NCBI GenBank assembly: GCA_027943335.1
Contig: BSBK01002086.1
Location: 145,001-209,000, forward strand
Direction: 5' to 3'
From: Chamaecyparis obtusa
Taxonomy: Eukaryota; Streptophyta; Pinopsida; Cupressales; Cupressaceae
DNA length: 64,000 nt
The notes beneath the pieces were generated by a model. The model had not been told where the DNA came from, did not search any database, and saw only the letters and a list, made by a program, of their open reading frames with translations. The translations under genes were made by a program, and so were the position numbers. Positions 12,136-24,877 of the stretch are shown one piece after another; the first letter of the stretch is position 1, and every line of letters begins with the position of its first letter.

Positions 12136-13611
12136 TCTGGTGAAGGAAGTTATGGGAGAAGAGGCAACATAAGTTATCGACACTACAACAGATACAGATG
12201 AGACAATAATGACAAAGGCAAGGTGTGCTACATTGTAGAAGAAGATGTCACCAATTCCGACACTGATGAAGATGTGGAGGTAATATTTGTTGCAATGAAG
12301 GATGAATCCGAAGAAGATGAAAGGTATGTAGAGACATCACTTATCTCTAAGGTTAATAAGAATGATACATGGATTATAGATAGTGGTTGTACACATCACA
12401 TGACTGGTGATGAAGAAAAAATTGATCATCTTGAAGAATGTAATGGAGGATCTGTTAGAATGGGTAATGATGCACCCTGTATGGTTAGAGGAAAAGGATC
12501 CCTGATGATAAATGATAAAATAAGATGTGACAATGCTTATTGGGTAAAAGGTCTAAACTATAATTTGCTAAGTGTGGCACAAATGAACAATTCAGGCCAC
12601 TGAGTTGATTTTGAGAGCAAGAAAGTGAAGATATATGATGATGGAGGAAGACTTATTGGATTGGGAACACAGTTGAGAGGTAATTTGTTTTATCTTGATA
12701 ATGATCAGTCTTCTTGTTTAATGATAAAAGACGAAGATGCATGGTTGTGGCATAAGAGGTTATGTCATGTGAATTTTGATAACATGATTAAGATCAGTAA
12801 AAATAAAAAGGTTAGAGGTCTACCTAACTTATCTAAGCCTAATCATGTTATGTGTCATGAATGTCAAAAAGGTAAAATGACAAAATCTAGTTTCAAAAGA
12901 AAAGATTATTCAACAAAGAAATTACTTGAGTTAGTGCATACCGACCTATGTGGTCCTATGAGAACTCAAAGTTACTATGGAGACAAATACCTTATTCTTT
13001 TTGTTGATGATTATACTAGATTAATGACAGTCATGTTCTTGAAAGAACAATTAGAGGCATTTAAGATGTTCAAGTGGTATAAAGAAAAAGTTGAGAAAGA
13101 GACTAGTAAAGAATTGAAATGCTTAAGATCTGACCGAGGTGGTGAATTTATTTCTAATGAATTTAATAACTTTTGTAATGAGCATGGTATTAAAAGATAG
13201 GTCTCTACACTAAGGACACCACAAAAAAATGGAATAGCTGAAAGGAGGAATAGGTCAATAGTTGACTGTGCAAGGACACTGATGTTGTAAAAGAATGTTG
13301 CTCAAACATACTGGAGGGAAGTTGTTAGCACAGTTGTTTATGTTTTGAATCGAGTACAACTGGAGAAGGACACTAATAAGACACCCTATGAGTTATGGTT
13401 TGGTCACAAACTCACTATAAGTTATTTCAACATTTTTGGAAGTAAATGCTTTATTATGAAAGATGAAAGAAATGGGAAGTTTGACTCAAAAGGTGATGAA
13501 GGGATATTTTTGGGATATTCCACTAAAAGTAAAGCATACAAATGTCTTAACAAAGTAAATAATAAAATGATTGAAAGTACTAATGTTCGATTTGATGACT
13601 TTGATGATAAG
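12136..13611 (+). pseudogene. pol: Copia A protease and integrase segment
   Basis: The protease active site is intact in WIIDSGCTHHMTGD (DSG at 12379-12387), which cleaves the Gag-Pol precursor. The pre-integrase motif WHKRLCHVNF lies near 12.75 kb, followed by the zinc segment CHECQKGKMTKSSF and the DDE core: HTDLCGP, RSDRGGEF and, past a TAG at 13198, NGIAERRN with the catalytic Glu. Stops at 12601 (TGA), 13198 (TAG) and 13288 (TAA) interrupt it. The C-terminal integrase motif FLGYSTKSKAYKCLN is present before the solo LTR inserted at 13612. Confidence 0.88.
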
Positions 13612-14156
13612 TGTTAAAATAATAACAAAATATAGAGACAAATAAGAAATTGTTTAATCTATGAGCTTAGGAATAGGAAAAATTACCATGAATTAGTGCA
13701 AGAACTAGAAGTATTCACCAAAAAATAAGCAACAAGGAGACAAATTTTTTAAGGGGGAAACGCATAAAAAAACCCCCATGATATTAATGAAATGTGGCAT
13801 CAAAATGCCTAAGAGAGAGAGAGAGAGAGAGAGAGTGAGTGAGTGAGATCAAAGCTCATACAATGATAATCAAGAAGAAGAAGAAGAATCTCATATAAAA
13901 ATAAGAGAGAAGAGTCATCTCTTAATAGAGATGTGAGAAAGGAGTTACTTTGTAACTCCCAATTCTGTGTATGCCACATTTCACTAGTGTGTGAGACAAG
14001 TTTAGGATTCCTTATAAGGAGGAATATCTATTTTCCTTAATAAAGGAAATTATAAATATGACATGTCCTCCCACTTGGACTAGAAGACAAATACATTAGG
14101 ATACCTTGGTTTATCCTTTAAATACATAAATACCAAGGAAAGATTAAATTCTAACA
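13612..14156 (+). mobile_element. 545-bp solo LTR (or short TRIM-like element) in copia A pol
   Basis: It starts TGTTAAAATAATAAC and ends AAATTCTAACA, with mirrored TGTTA/TAACA termini and a perfect target duplication ATAAG at 13607-13611 and 14157-14161. Element C lacks this segment at the same point in pol, confirming insertion after the two copies split. It contains a (GA)n tract at about 13816-13847 and an (AAG)n tract near 13875. Orientation is taken from the GGGGGAAACGCAT phrase and is uncertain. No coding frame. Confidence 0.9.
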
Positions 14157-15213
14157 ATAAGAATGCAGAGGAAAGCACAAAAGAACCAGAAGACTAAGGT
14201 AGATTCAGTTACATTGAACAACTAGAGTACCTACTAATGCAGCAGACAGTGACAACCGGTCCACAGGAAAACAATATCGAGGAACAGGAAAAAGAAACTG
14301 ACAAGCAAGAAACACCCACCGAGCAAGCAAATGAACCTACATAGGATGAACAAGAAAGAAGAAATCAGATACTGGCAAGTTTTGTCAAAAGACATCATCC
14401 TAAGACACAAATCATTGGAGACAGACAAGCTGGCATGCAAACAAGAAGTAAAGCAAGACAAGGTACATGTCTAGTTTGTGAATATGAACCGAAGAATGTA
14501 AAAGTTGCATTAGAAAATGATGAATGGGTTAATGCAATGAAAGAGGAAATATAACAGATAAAGAAGAAAAAAACTTGGAGTTTAGTACCTAGACCTAAGG
14601 ACAAGAATGTTATCGGTACTAAGTGGATATTCAGAAACAAGCTTAATGAGAATGGAGAGGTAACAAGGAACAAAGCTAGGTTAGTATGCAAGGGATATGC
14701 ACAGGAGGAAGGAATAGATTATGGTGAAACATTTGCACCTGTTGCTAGATTAGGAGTCAGAATGTTACTTGCATATGTTGCTCACAAAAAGTTCAAAGTT
14801 TACCAAATGGATGTCAAATCATCTTTTCTGGATGGGATTATTGAAGAAGAAATCTACATAGAACAACCTGAAGGGTTCGTTGATCCAGAAAATAAAGATA
14901 TGGTATGTAGATTACATAAAGCTTTATATGGTTTGAAGCAAGCATCAAGAGCTTGGTATGAGAGGCTGCATAACTATTTACTGAGTATTGGATTTGTTAA
15001 AACAAGTGAGAACAGTAATCTATACATAAAAGGAAATTCTGATGATACTATCTTGATTGCTGAGATATTTATAGATGACATAATATTTGGAGGACAAGAT
15101 CAAATTTATAAGTCATTTGCTGATGAAATGAAAAGTGAATTTGAAATGTCTATGTTTGGAGAGATTAAGTTCTTTCTAGGCTTACAAGTGATTCAGCAGA
15201 ATGATGGTATATT
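14157..15213 (+). pseudogene. pol: Copia A reverse transcriptase, N-terminal part
   Basis: After the variable linker, the frame shows [64 protein letters not shown] and the catalytic box FIDDIIFGG (both Asp at 15074-15079), the standard order of copia RT. Stops at about 14342 (TAG where C has CAG) and 14553 (TAA) and a 3-base in-frame loss after APVARL separate it from C. It ends abruptly in IQQNDGI where foreign DNA begins; the matching continuation is at about 30936. Confidence 0.9.
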
Positions 15214-17637
15214 ATATTAATATATACATATACATCCTTTGTAGAGAACTATTTTAACTAACATACATTTTTTGAAAAAAAAATAGGTATTATATGCTAA
15301 GATTATATTGCTTCATTATTCTATTTAAAAAATTATTATTTTATATTATTGTATTGTAATTAATAATTCATTATTATATTATGATATTATAACTAACATT
15401 AAATTATTATTAAGCTATGATTATAACATTATGTTTTAATATATTCCTTTTATTATATTTGTATATTTGCATTAAACTCTTTAATTATGAAGGAAAAAAG
15501 TCTTTTAGTTCAAAATTATTATTATTTGTAATCAATTATAGTATTACTATTTTATAATATTATTTATTTTTCAAACAATGTAGGAAGATATATTTATTAA
15601 GAATATTAACATATTGATCATGTAACAAATTAATATAAAATTAAAAAATAATAATAAAATATATTTTTCATGTATATAATTAGTATTTTCTAGTTTTAGT
15701 TCAGAGATGTTTTTGAATTCATATGTGCTTTATATAATAATACAAAGATATCTTTTCAAAATCTCTATAAAATATTGACAATTAGTGGGTTAGTTATCAA
15801 GTGAAGAATTCATCTCTCATAAGTATCAAGGGTACACTTAGTACTCATTGTTTAGGTGATGCACAAAAGGTGAAGCATTCGACCTTTCGAAAATGTCACA
15901 CATCCCAATACTACTCTAATTCGAATGAACTTAACAAAAAATTGATCAATATCTTAACATCTAAATAAAACAAATACGAAAAGAATGTCTTCAACTCATA
16001 TGATTTTATAATTATAATATGCAGTGTGTAGTAATTGGTTACGTCGATTTCGTGTGGAGAAGAAGTGGATTTAAGAGAATGGAAGACTGGACAGAGATAC
16101 CTTTGAAGATTTGGACTTGAGACCGATATGATATGAATTGATGCTAACGTTGTAATAATTACAAGATTGAAATTATGTGAGTGATAATGATTAAAATATG
16201 ACTCTGCAATGGTTTTAGATAATGTAAGATCTTCAAGTGCCGTGGAGTGTTTATGTCAAAAGATTTGTGAAAGAAATAATTTGTTTATTCTCAATGTCAT
16301 GCTATGTCTTAGTGCTTGATCAATTATAGTAATGTGATTACTATATGACATAAAAGGTTTTAATATATCTTTTTATTTTGATAAATATAAATTAAGGTTC
16401 AATAATATGAATAATAAATGTGTATTATTATAAATATAAAAACTAATAATAAAGAAAACTTTTAATGAAAATTGATGAATAAAATATAATTGAAGGCTTA
16501 TTTTTCATCTATATAGTCAAAGTTTGTTATACAATCTTTTGGATTTCAAATGAAACCATATCCTTCATCATGATTTTAAATCAAAGTGTTACATTACTTC
16601 TTATGTTCAATTTGAATACCATTGCAAGAAGCCTTCCGTAAAAATATGGGGCAACTCATCAAAGATATAGGAGATAAATTATTAATATTCAAATAGAAAG
16701 TAATATATAGAATTCAAAATATGTTATTTTCGAAATTAAAAGAAATTGGATATTATTATCCTAAAGTGGTCACCTTAGCACAACAAGTTATTTTTGAATA
16801 CTTAGACTCAAAATAGTATTGATACATCTAGCTACTTACCCATCTTCAACTGTAATTTACATTTATTGCATGCTTGGCTTCTAAATATTTTGAAGATATC
16901 CATTAACTAATGTCTTGCATTGTCTATTATTTTGTAGCTTTGTAAGTTATAACTACAAAGTAAAAGGAAGAAACTTTTCACTCATCACAATAGAAATAAT
17001 CATTCCAACTAGAACTTATGGGAGTCTTTTCAATCTAGTTTCTTTCAATTCATAATTTAACTTATATCCATCTTCCAAACTCTAAAATAGTTGAAATTAA
17101 TCTATCTCTTCTTTCATACATAGGTTTTCCGTTGATAATGTCTAATGATTGCGTCTATTTCCAATTGTTATCATCACTATTATGACAATGGATTTTTGAT
17201 ACATCAATCTTATCATTTAATCATTCATTATGTATATCCCAAATTCATTTTTCATATATAGGTATATTACATTTTAACATAATATTGTACTAAATATAAT
17301 AATTATTGAGAACCTATCATGATTATATTTAAAATTTATATCATAATGTAGTCTTAATCTAGTCAATTTTAAATTATCTTGTATTTATAATTTTATGAAA
17401 ATTTCATAAATAAAATTTATTATAATAGAATTTTGACTGTGTGATAATATTTATGTTTTAAAATCTTTTACTCTTTGATATATTTAAATTCAATAATAAT
17501 TTTTTAAATTAAATTATTTATTTTCAATACAATTTATATATCAAATTCACTTCATCAAGTAATTAAATATTTTTAATTTTTTTTTTCAAAATTAATAAAA
17601 TAAGGTTCAGTCTGTATCCCATTTAAACATTCTTATC

Positions 17638-17840
17638 AACATAATTCTAGAGAAACCCCTTATAAAGTAAAGAGTTTAATTGGAAGGTAAATAAATAACT
17701 AAATGTGTATTTAGTCATAAGTTTTTATATGTATGGTTGAACATAATTCTAAAGAAACCTCCTTATAAAGTAAAGAGTTCAATTGAATGGAAAATAAATA
17801 ACTAAATGTGTATTTAATATAGTCATAATATTTTATGTAT
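17638..17840 (+). repeat. Two-copy ~102-bp tandem repeat
   Basis: The phrase starting ATAATTCTAGAGAAACC recurs about 102 bases later as ATAATTCTAAAGAAACC, each followed by CTTATAAAGTAAAGAGTT and AAATGTGTATTTA. Confidence 0.85.
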
Positions 17841-18229
17841 GGTTTTAATTTTTGTAATAATTTAATTTATTGAATGTGCAAGACATTCAAAGATAAAAAT
17901 GATTATCATAGGACTTTTTTGTTAGATTTACCTTTGTATGTGTAGAAGATTGTTTATGGGATAGAGGTTATAATAGTGTGTTAGAAATTCATTTTGTAGA
18001 TCCTATAAAATATTGATTCTTATAATAATGAAAAAAATTAATTCAAACTAAAAATAATATGCTATAAAAAAATCTCTCAAATCTAATTGTCTATAATAAT
18101 GCAAGTTAATATAAATTAAATATGATAATAATAAAGAATATTTGTTAATATTTAAAAGAAGATTTTAACTTATTATTAATTTTATTTTCTTATACGTTCT
18201 TGAAATGTGTGTGTGTGAAATAGAACATG

Positions 18230-19480
18230 GAATGAACAATGAGCAATAACATATACATTGGTGGAAATTCACTCATTATTATTATATAAATATTGTCGAT
18301 TAACTAAATTATATTTGCAATTGTGAATCATATGATTAAAAAATTGCATTCATCTTGTAATGTTAAAAAATATTTAAATAAGATAACTTCTATCTTTTAA
18401 CTAGTTAGTTGATTTATATATTATGACTACATATTTTAAACTTATTTTAGAGTTCAAATACTTCATATAAAAATTTACAATATCAATAATTACATACATT
18501 ATTCAATAACCTTATATTATTAAATAGATCATGTTTTATGTTGCTTGACTTCTTTCAAAGTTTGATACAATGAATGTTTATGTTTTTATATATTTCTTGA
18601 AATTTTAAATCATAGGGAAATAAAATTTTACTAATGTAGACCATTTGAATTAAAAATAGGATGATCTTTGACAAAAAAATTACATTATCTATAATAAAAG
18701 ATACATTTTGTAAAACATGTAAGGAACAATGATGACATATAATGTCTATTACACTTGTTTCGCCTTTTAAGTTATATACTATGATTACATATTTGAATTT
18801 ATTTGAGAATTCAAATGATATATAAAACTACAACATTAATAATTATATATATTATTGACTAACAAACTTTTATAAACCTTCTATTATAAAGAGACTGTCT
18901 TCTTTTTAAATCAAACATAATTCATTAGTTTATTTTTATAGAATTCTTGAAACTTTGAATTATAGATAGAAAATTTTAATAATGTAGACCATTTGAATTA
19001 AAAAAGGAATGACCTTTGACAAAAATTTACATTATTTATAATAAAAGATACATTTTGTAAAATATTTAAGGAACAATGATGGCATATAATGTCTATTACA
19101 CTTGTTTTCACCTTTTAAGTTCCATACTATGATTACATATTTGAATTTATTTGAGAATTAAAATGATATAGAAAACTACAACGTCAATAATTATATATAT
19201 TATTGACTAAATTTTTTTTATAAACCTTATATTATAAAGAGATTGTCTTCTTTTTAAATAAAACATAATTCATTAGTTTCTTTTTATAGAATTCTTGAAA
19301 TTTTCAATTATAGATAAAGATAATTATACTAACATAAAATATGGAATAAACAATGATCAATGAAATGTACAATCATGAGATTTTGGCCATTATTGGTATA
19401 CATAATATCCATTATACTATTTTTCTTTCTTTCATCTTATATATCATGGTTACGTTTTTAAATTTATTTAATAATATTAA
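18230..19480 (+). repeat. Degenerate tandem repeat, ~347-bp period
   Basis: Two well-conserved units (markers GGAACAATGATGACATATAATG at 18723 and GGAACAATGATGGCATATAATG at 19070) share TGTAGACCATTTGAATT, GATACATTTTGTAAAA and ATATATTATTGACTAA. Weaker partial units precede (from about 18230) and follow (19330-19480). Confidence 0.85.
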
Positions 19481-19496
19481 AGAGATTAACACCATC

Positions 19497-19666
19497 AAAA
19501 ATTGGGCCCCCCAGCCACCCTACCTTCGATGGCTAAAACTCAACTTTGATGGTTCCTCTGTTGGGAACTTGGGTCAAGTAGGTGGGGGTGAGCTCCACAT
19601 AAATGCATGTCTATCCAAAGTTGGCTTATATGGTCAGTTTGGGAATAGAGATAGTGCATACGATTG
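19497..19666 (+). pseudogene. LINE-type RNase H fragment
   Basis: The frame contains WLKLNFDGSSVGNLGQVGGG, which matches the KLNFDGSSxGNPGxAGxGG opening of the RNase H domain found in plant LINE retrotransposons, and a later GLYGQFGN resembling the next strand of that fold. The first catalytic Asp is present. Only about 50 residues remain before the gypsy LTR at 19667 cuts in. No LINE reverse transcriptase or poly-A tail is nearby. A domesticated RNase H-like gene is less likely given the truncation. Confidence 0.6.
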
Positions 19667-20651
19667 TGTAATAGATAAAATATGGATGGGGCCCTAGAAC
19701 AATGGTTTGCACATAAAAGAGACCCCAAAGCCAATATTTTATACTTACATGGAATTGTATTGATATGGAAAGTAAATGTAGAAGATTAATATTGAAATGA
19801 AGAAAAAAAGGTACTTACCTCTGAAAAGAATCGACTGAAAACCCTGTCAAATAGTCTCAGACACTGTTGATTTCCATAATTCTGAACTGAAATGGCGAGA
19901 TCTACAAAACCTAGAAATCTTTTTCTTTTATGAGGGAGGTCGTCCTTGACCTAGATAGTGGGGCAAGGTCTTACCTTGGGGCAAGATCCTACCCCTCACT
20001 AAAGGTCATCCTTGACCTAACTGCTCTGATGAAAATTATGTTTGCGGATCCTGAAAGTTGGTGAAAAGGGTATCCAAATATGCACTTTAATTCACTATCA
20101 TGTACTTGTACCTACAAGAAAAATGGTTTTGTTGTTTGGATGAGGGATTTGCCTTAGTCAAACCCCGGTTTGGAATCAACCTTAATAATGGAATTGAAAT
20201 AGAGAATGCTAGCAAGTAGTAGAATTAGATCTAACAATAAAGCTATGATATTCAATAGATATGCAATTGTATTTGAAATGTAATCAAATATATCAATATG
20301 AAAGCATGGAATCAACACTAACAAATGTAAATCTAAACCTCAATGATTGTATGCTTGGAATCCACCTTGAGGGAAGAATGAATAGATCTTGAAGATGAAC
20401 AAAGGATCTTGAAGGAAGATCACACCACCATGATGGATAGATCTCAAGTTTTAATGATGAATCTTGAATGCTTGAACCAAATCCATTCAAAGGCTTGAAT
20501 GCTTGAATCCTTGATCTTCAATGGAGAACTTGAATGAAGAAGAGGACTTGAATGCTTCCTTGAAAATGCTTGATGAAATGCTTTCTTGATCTTGCTTGAA
20601 AGCTTATGAGATGAGATATGAAAACTTGATGGAGAAAATGAGAGAGGAAGG

Positions 20652-20668
20652 CTTCCTTTTATAGTGAT
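20652..20668 (-). promoter_or_regulatory. TATA box of the Tat-like LTR
   Basis: Minus-strand ACTATAAAAGGAAGC lies inside the LTR, and the same motif is kept in the second LTR near 26025. Confidence 0.55.
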
Positions 20669-20955
20669 CTAGAGCACAATCCTCTAGAGGGGCCACCTTG
20701 GGGAGTTAAATTCCAATTAGGCCTCAACCATTTAGAAATGAGGTTGTAGCCGGCACTGTGTAGGACCATGACCATTCTAGGACCATTGGATAATCCACCC
20801 GCTAGCCCTACAAAATAGTAGGGGTCCTAGATTAAATATAATTAAGAGTTTACCATTTCAAAGACCAAAACAACCGACCTGGAAGTGGGAAAACAATTAT
20901 TTTCAAAACCCGACATCCAAAAATCATGGAAACTTGAAATTTGGACCTGGGATAA

Positions 20956-21064
20956 GGGACGAGGTAGTCCCCACCCTAGGTTAGTGTCGAGGTAGTCCCC
21001 ACACTAGGTTAGGGTCAAGGTAATCCCCACCCTAGGTCAGGGTCAAGGTAGTCCTTGACCCAAA
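20956..21064 (+). repeat. Four ~31-bp tandem repeats in the LTR
   Basis: GAGGTAGTCCCCACCCTAGG and close variants repeat about four times (GGTCAAGGTAGTCC core). The partner LTR was cut at its first unit. Confidence 0.85.
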
Positions 21065-21264
21065 AATGTCACCCTTGACCCAAAAGTCAAGAATCTCAGA
21101 ATTTCAGTTCAGGATGCCAGAATTATGCAGAAAAGAAGTGGAAAATGGGAAAAGATCCAAATCCAATAAAAGACCAATTCAAGGCATTCGACATGACCCC
21201 AAACCACTTACTTGGAGGGCTAAATGCTCTTAACATGGAAGTGCTTCCATTTTAAGACGATACA

Positions 21265-21281
21265 TTAAGCCCCCACTTTAG
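21265..21281 (-). other. Polypurine tract of the Tat-like element
   Basis: Minus-strand TAAAGTGGGGGCTTAA ends directly at the LTR start TGTATCG, the expected plus-strand priming site. Confidence 0.8.
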
Positions 21282-23164
21282 AAAGAGTATGGACTCGATG
21301 CAAACTCTTGGTAAAGGATAAGAAAGAGGAGATCCAAGTGGATTCACAGCAAGATAAAATAACACTTAGCTAAGGACACAAGCCCCCAGACTAAGTATTC
21401 TAACTCAACATACATGCACGAAGGTGTGAAAAGAGAAAACCAAAAGAACAGGGGTTAGTAATAAACAACCCAAATCAGCTAGTAGAGGAAACCTTGCTAA
21501 GAAATATTTCCTATACTAATATCATATTTGGAAAGCTATCATAAAAGCATAAATGATTACATAAGAAAGACAAGAGAAACACTATAAATAACATAGCTTC
21601 ATGATCTAGTCCTACTAGCATGAAAGTGAAAAAGAGAAAGGAGAAAGTGATTACCTCTCCCAGTAAGATGCCCACCTTACCATGAATCACCCTGGTGGGA
21701 AAGCCCAACAGGTAGCAAGACCTGATAGTTCACCCATAAAATATGCTTTGAAATTGTAATGCATCTTCTGACAGCTTCTGGAATACCCATAGATCCACCT
21801 TCTTGTATCACTATGAATATGAAATGCGTGTCTCCTCAAGATTTAGCAACTTATGTGTGTTACCATTAGAGGATTTAGCATATTGAAAATGCGTGTCCTT
21901 TTAGGATTTACCAACTTATGTGTGTTACCTTCAGAGGATTTAGCATATTTGAAATTGGAAATGCATGTCCCTTTAGGATTTAGCAACTTATGTGTGTTAC
22001 CTTCCAAGATTTAGCATGCTGCAACACAAAAGGTTAAAACAAAAATGCATAATATAGATCAAGGGAGGTTGTATATATACCCCCCTCCTTAAGATGGAAA
22101 AGACATACTATTTTGACATATTAAGGAAATAACAAGAACAAGGATAAATCCTTCTTCAACATCAAGATAATATCCATAGACAACTCCTATGAGGCCATGG
22201 AAGGGACGAATGGAAAGAGATATCATGCAAGAAGTGAAAAAGTAACCCTTGTGAGGGATAGCACACTATTCAGTTTCCAAGGTGAGAGATATATCGAGCA
22301 TGGAAACCCAATGCCAAACAATGAAATAGGTTGTGATCAAGGATAAAGATCCTCAATGCAAACCAAAATTTTCATGTATGATTGGATATCACAGAATAGA
22401 TAGATGCATCTTAACCAAGGAAATAGGTGAATCCCAGAAAGATAGAAAAGAAGGAGATGACATCCTTTCCCCCCAAGTGTAGGAACAAAGATGGAAGGGG
22501 ACATATTATATCACTCACAACATTATACAAGACAATGAGCCCCCAAGGATTAGGCTAACATTGTTTACATAATGTGGAGCTCCATAATAGTAACATAAGT
22601 GTTATTTAGAGAAAACAGAATTGAAATAAAAACTCATTATCACATGATATATAAATAACATTACTATCAATGAGCTTCCTAATCTTATAATGTAAAGCTT
22701 GACATTCATTAGTAGAATGATAATGAAATCTATGATATAAACAAAAAGGAAGAGTCTTCAAGTGTGGACTACATTTGTTTTTGTGTTTAGGTCTAGTAAT
22801 CATCTTAGCACGAAAGAGTTTAGGAAGTCAAATTCCTTCATAGGTTCATTATGTTTTGAAGTGTTATTTGAGATGTTGTTAACATTGATTTTTTGTTGTG
22901 GATTAAATCCCAATCCATAAGAATGCTCATGGCCCCATTCTGTAAGGGCATTTGAATTCCCTATTTATGCTTACCACTTCCTTGAGCATTAAATCCTTGT
23001 TTAACTAGGAAATGATAACCAGGACCATAACAAGAAGACATATCAGAAGGAGTCAATGGAACTTTAGTAGTCACTATGTCATCATTAGTAGGTTTGATAG
23101 TTTCATTGTAGGTATAAGTAGCGATAAAGTTATTATGAAGGGCTTTAAAAGTAGAAGTAAAAAC
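21282..23164 (-). other. Non-coding internal region where pol should be
   Basis: About 1.9 kb between the protease and the purine tract. It holds no RT, RNase H or integrase motif in any frame I read. A three-unit tandem repeat at about 21820-22022 is annotated separately. Confidence 0.6.
21820..22022 (+). repeat. Three ~68-bp tandem repeats
   Basis: Each unit carries AATGCGTGTC or a variant, then TAGCAACTTATGTGTGTTACC and a GATTTAGCAT end. Confidence 0.85.
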
Positions 23165-23803
23165 TCATTGTTCAAATTCTCTTTGTTGCTTCATAAAATC
23201 AAGATCATTAACCTTATACTCTCCAATAAAGGTAGGATTAAAATACAAGGCTCCCCAATCATCACTAGGAAGAGCATTAGATGAATAAGGATTACTATTA
23301 GAAATAGGAGTAGTGTGGGTTTGAATATTTAGACAAGGATTAGGCACATCATCCGCATGAAGCGTATACATCTTGTTATTATGTATAAACTTGACTTTAC
23401 AGTGAAGGGTGGAAGGAATAGCATGCATCTCATGCAACCAAGGTCTACCCAAAAGAAGGTTATAATTGAGAGGTCCAGGCATAACATGAATAGGTGTATT
23501 CAGGATGACCGGTCCTAGTTTGATAGGTAAGGTAATGATTCCTAAAATGTTCTTAGAAATGTTATCAAAGCCACGTATAGGAACATTATTAGGTTGAATA
23601 GTTCCAAGATTGATGTTAATTACTTTGAGTGTGTCCATGATATAAACATTAAGCCCAGATCTATTATCAATCAAGGTCCTACGAATGATGCTCTTATTGA
23701 TAGAAACAACAACCATAAGAGCATCATATTGATTCTGAACTTCTTTAGAAGGTAAATCCTTTTGAGTAAATACAATGTCAGGAGGACCCAGGGTAGCATG
23801 CAT
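23165..23803 (-). pseudogene. Retropepsin-like protease of the Tat-like element
   Basis: The 212-residue frame contains RRTLIDNRSGLNVYI, which aligns with the LIDxGSSxNV active-site loop of gypsy proteases but has Arg where the catalytic-loop Gly is required, then IRGFDNISKNILGIITLPIK and YNLLLGRPWLHEMHAIPSTL, the conserved second half of Tat/Ogre-type proteases. The domain would cut the Gag-Pol precursor, but the D-N-R loop suggests it is inactive. It is separated from the upstream gag-like frame by one or two stops (23804-23938), a stretch reading ISLWKLLQTSPTYYEAL, another motif of this lineage. Confidence 0.75.
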
Positions 23804-23938
23804 GCATTTTAAGAAGTTATTGATTCTCTATTGATTAGGAGGTGGAGTAGGAAGAGTTTCCAAAGCTTTTTACAAGGCTTCATAGTAGGTAGGTGAAGTT
23901 TGAAGAAGCTTCCATAAAGAAATCTTGGCAGGGGTATT

Positions 23939-24877
23939 TTACAATTGGGTTATCAAATCATACTCCTTGCTAGGAAGACAGGGTGGAGGAGGAAGAATGG
24001 GTTGAGAAGGTGGAAAAGAAGTAGAAACCACCAGATTAGGTTGAGGGTTATTCCTTTTATGATAAGTTTGAGCTATCGAATCTTGATCATTGAAAGACTC
24101 CATAGATTTACCTTTGATAGTAATGCGAGGACAACCTTTGACACTACAAATAGATTCACAAGAAGGAAGCATAGAAGACATCCTAGGAGCAGATGAGGTA
24201 AGATCTTGATTCTCCATAAGATCATCACTAAGAGGAAGAGTATTAAAGGGATTTATATCATTCTCTGCTAATGCCTCATCACTAGAAGGAATCCCAAATG
24301 GAGGTAAAGCATCTATAATGTCATCTTCTTTCACTAAAATGTCTACATGTGTTTTAGAAAAAGAGTTATCATCATGTATGAATATGTCATCCTTTAATAA
24401 ATCACCCTCTTGTATCAAATATTCTTCGTGAGGAGGGGATAAATCAATGTCTTTATCCAAGGGATCATCCACCATGGCGTCATGAGGAAGAGAGTAATCA
24501 ACATCCAAATCCAAAGGTTCATCCCAAATATGAGGATTATCATATCTACCAATAAAGCACATTTTAGGATCCCTAGAAGGTAAATTATAATCTAAAGTAG
24601 GCCCATAGAAAAGATATGTATTAGGATAAGAATTAACGTCAATCCTCAACTCATCTCCATAAAGAGAAATATGATGGAGAGATAGATTAAAGTCATCTTC
24701 TTGCTCTAATATATCCTTACAAGGTAATTCAAAAGAGGACAAAGCAACATCACATGCACTAGATAAAGTCTTTCTAGGTGTAACACCATGCAATGGTAAG
24801 GTAAGAGGAGGATGTTGTGTAATCCCAAAAGTTATAGAAGAATTTTTGGAAAACACTTGAAATAACTTGTGCAACAT
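23939..24877 (-). CDS. Gag-region frame of the Tat-like element, acidic
   Basis: A 312-residue open frame opens MLHKLFQVFSKN on the minus strand, about 160 bases inside the LTR. It is rich in Asp, Ser, Leu and Pro, with repeated acidic blocks (LKDDIFIHDDN, LVKEDDIIDALP) and a proline run near its end. I see no zinc knuckle and no standard gag core. Position between primer-binding site and protease makes it the gag-side part of the polyprotein, perhaps the linker after a lost gag core. It is open along its length, which in such an old element may be chance or recent activity. Confidence 0.5.
   Translation of the reverse strand: MLHKLFQVFSKNSSITFGITQHPPLTLPLHGVTPRKTLSSACDVALSSFELPCKDILEQEDDFNLSLHHISLYGDELRIDVNSYPNTYLFYGPTLDYNLPSRDPKMCFIGRYDNPHIWDEPLDLDVDYSLPHDAMVDDPLDKDIDLSPPHEEYLIQEGDLLKDDIFIHDDNSFSKTHVDILVKEDDIIDALPPFGIPSSDEALAENDINPFNTLPLSDDLMENQDLTSSAPRMSSMLPSCESICSVKGCPRITIKGKSMESFNDQDSIAQTYHKRNNPQPNLVVSTSFPPSQPILPPPPCLPSKEYDLITQL

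Larger units (their letters stand above)
15214..19496. other. Very AT-rich tract, no genes recognised
   Basis: About 4.3 kb of strongly AT-rich DNA lies inside the copia A reverse transcriptase. I see no protein motif, LTR terminus or RNA gene on either strand. Two local duplications are annotated separately (17.6-17.8 kb and 18.2-19.5 kb). It has no target duplication with the other side of the insertion, so it did not arrive as a single simple element. Confidence 0.6.
19667..21264 (-). mobile_element. 3' LTR of the Tat-like element
   Basis: On the plus strand it begins TGTAATAGATAAAATATGG and ends AAGACGATACA. Its first ~1.28 kb matches 25035-26258, though the second copy lacks a short internal block near 20.75 kb. 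The start was placed where homology between the two copies begins at the shared TG. Confidence 0.88.
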
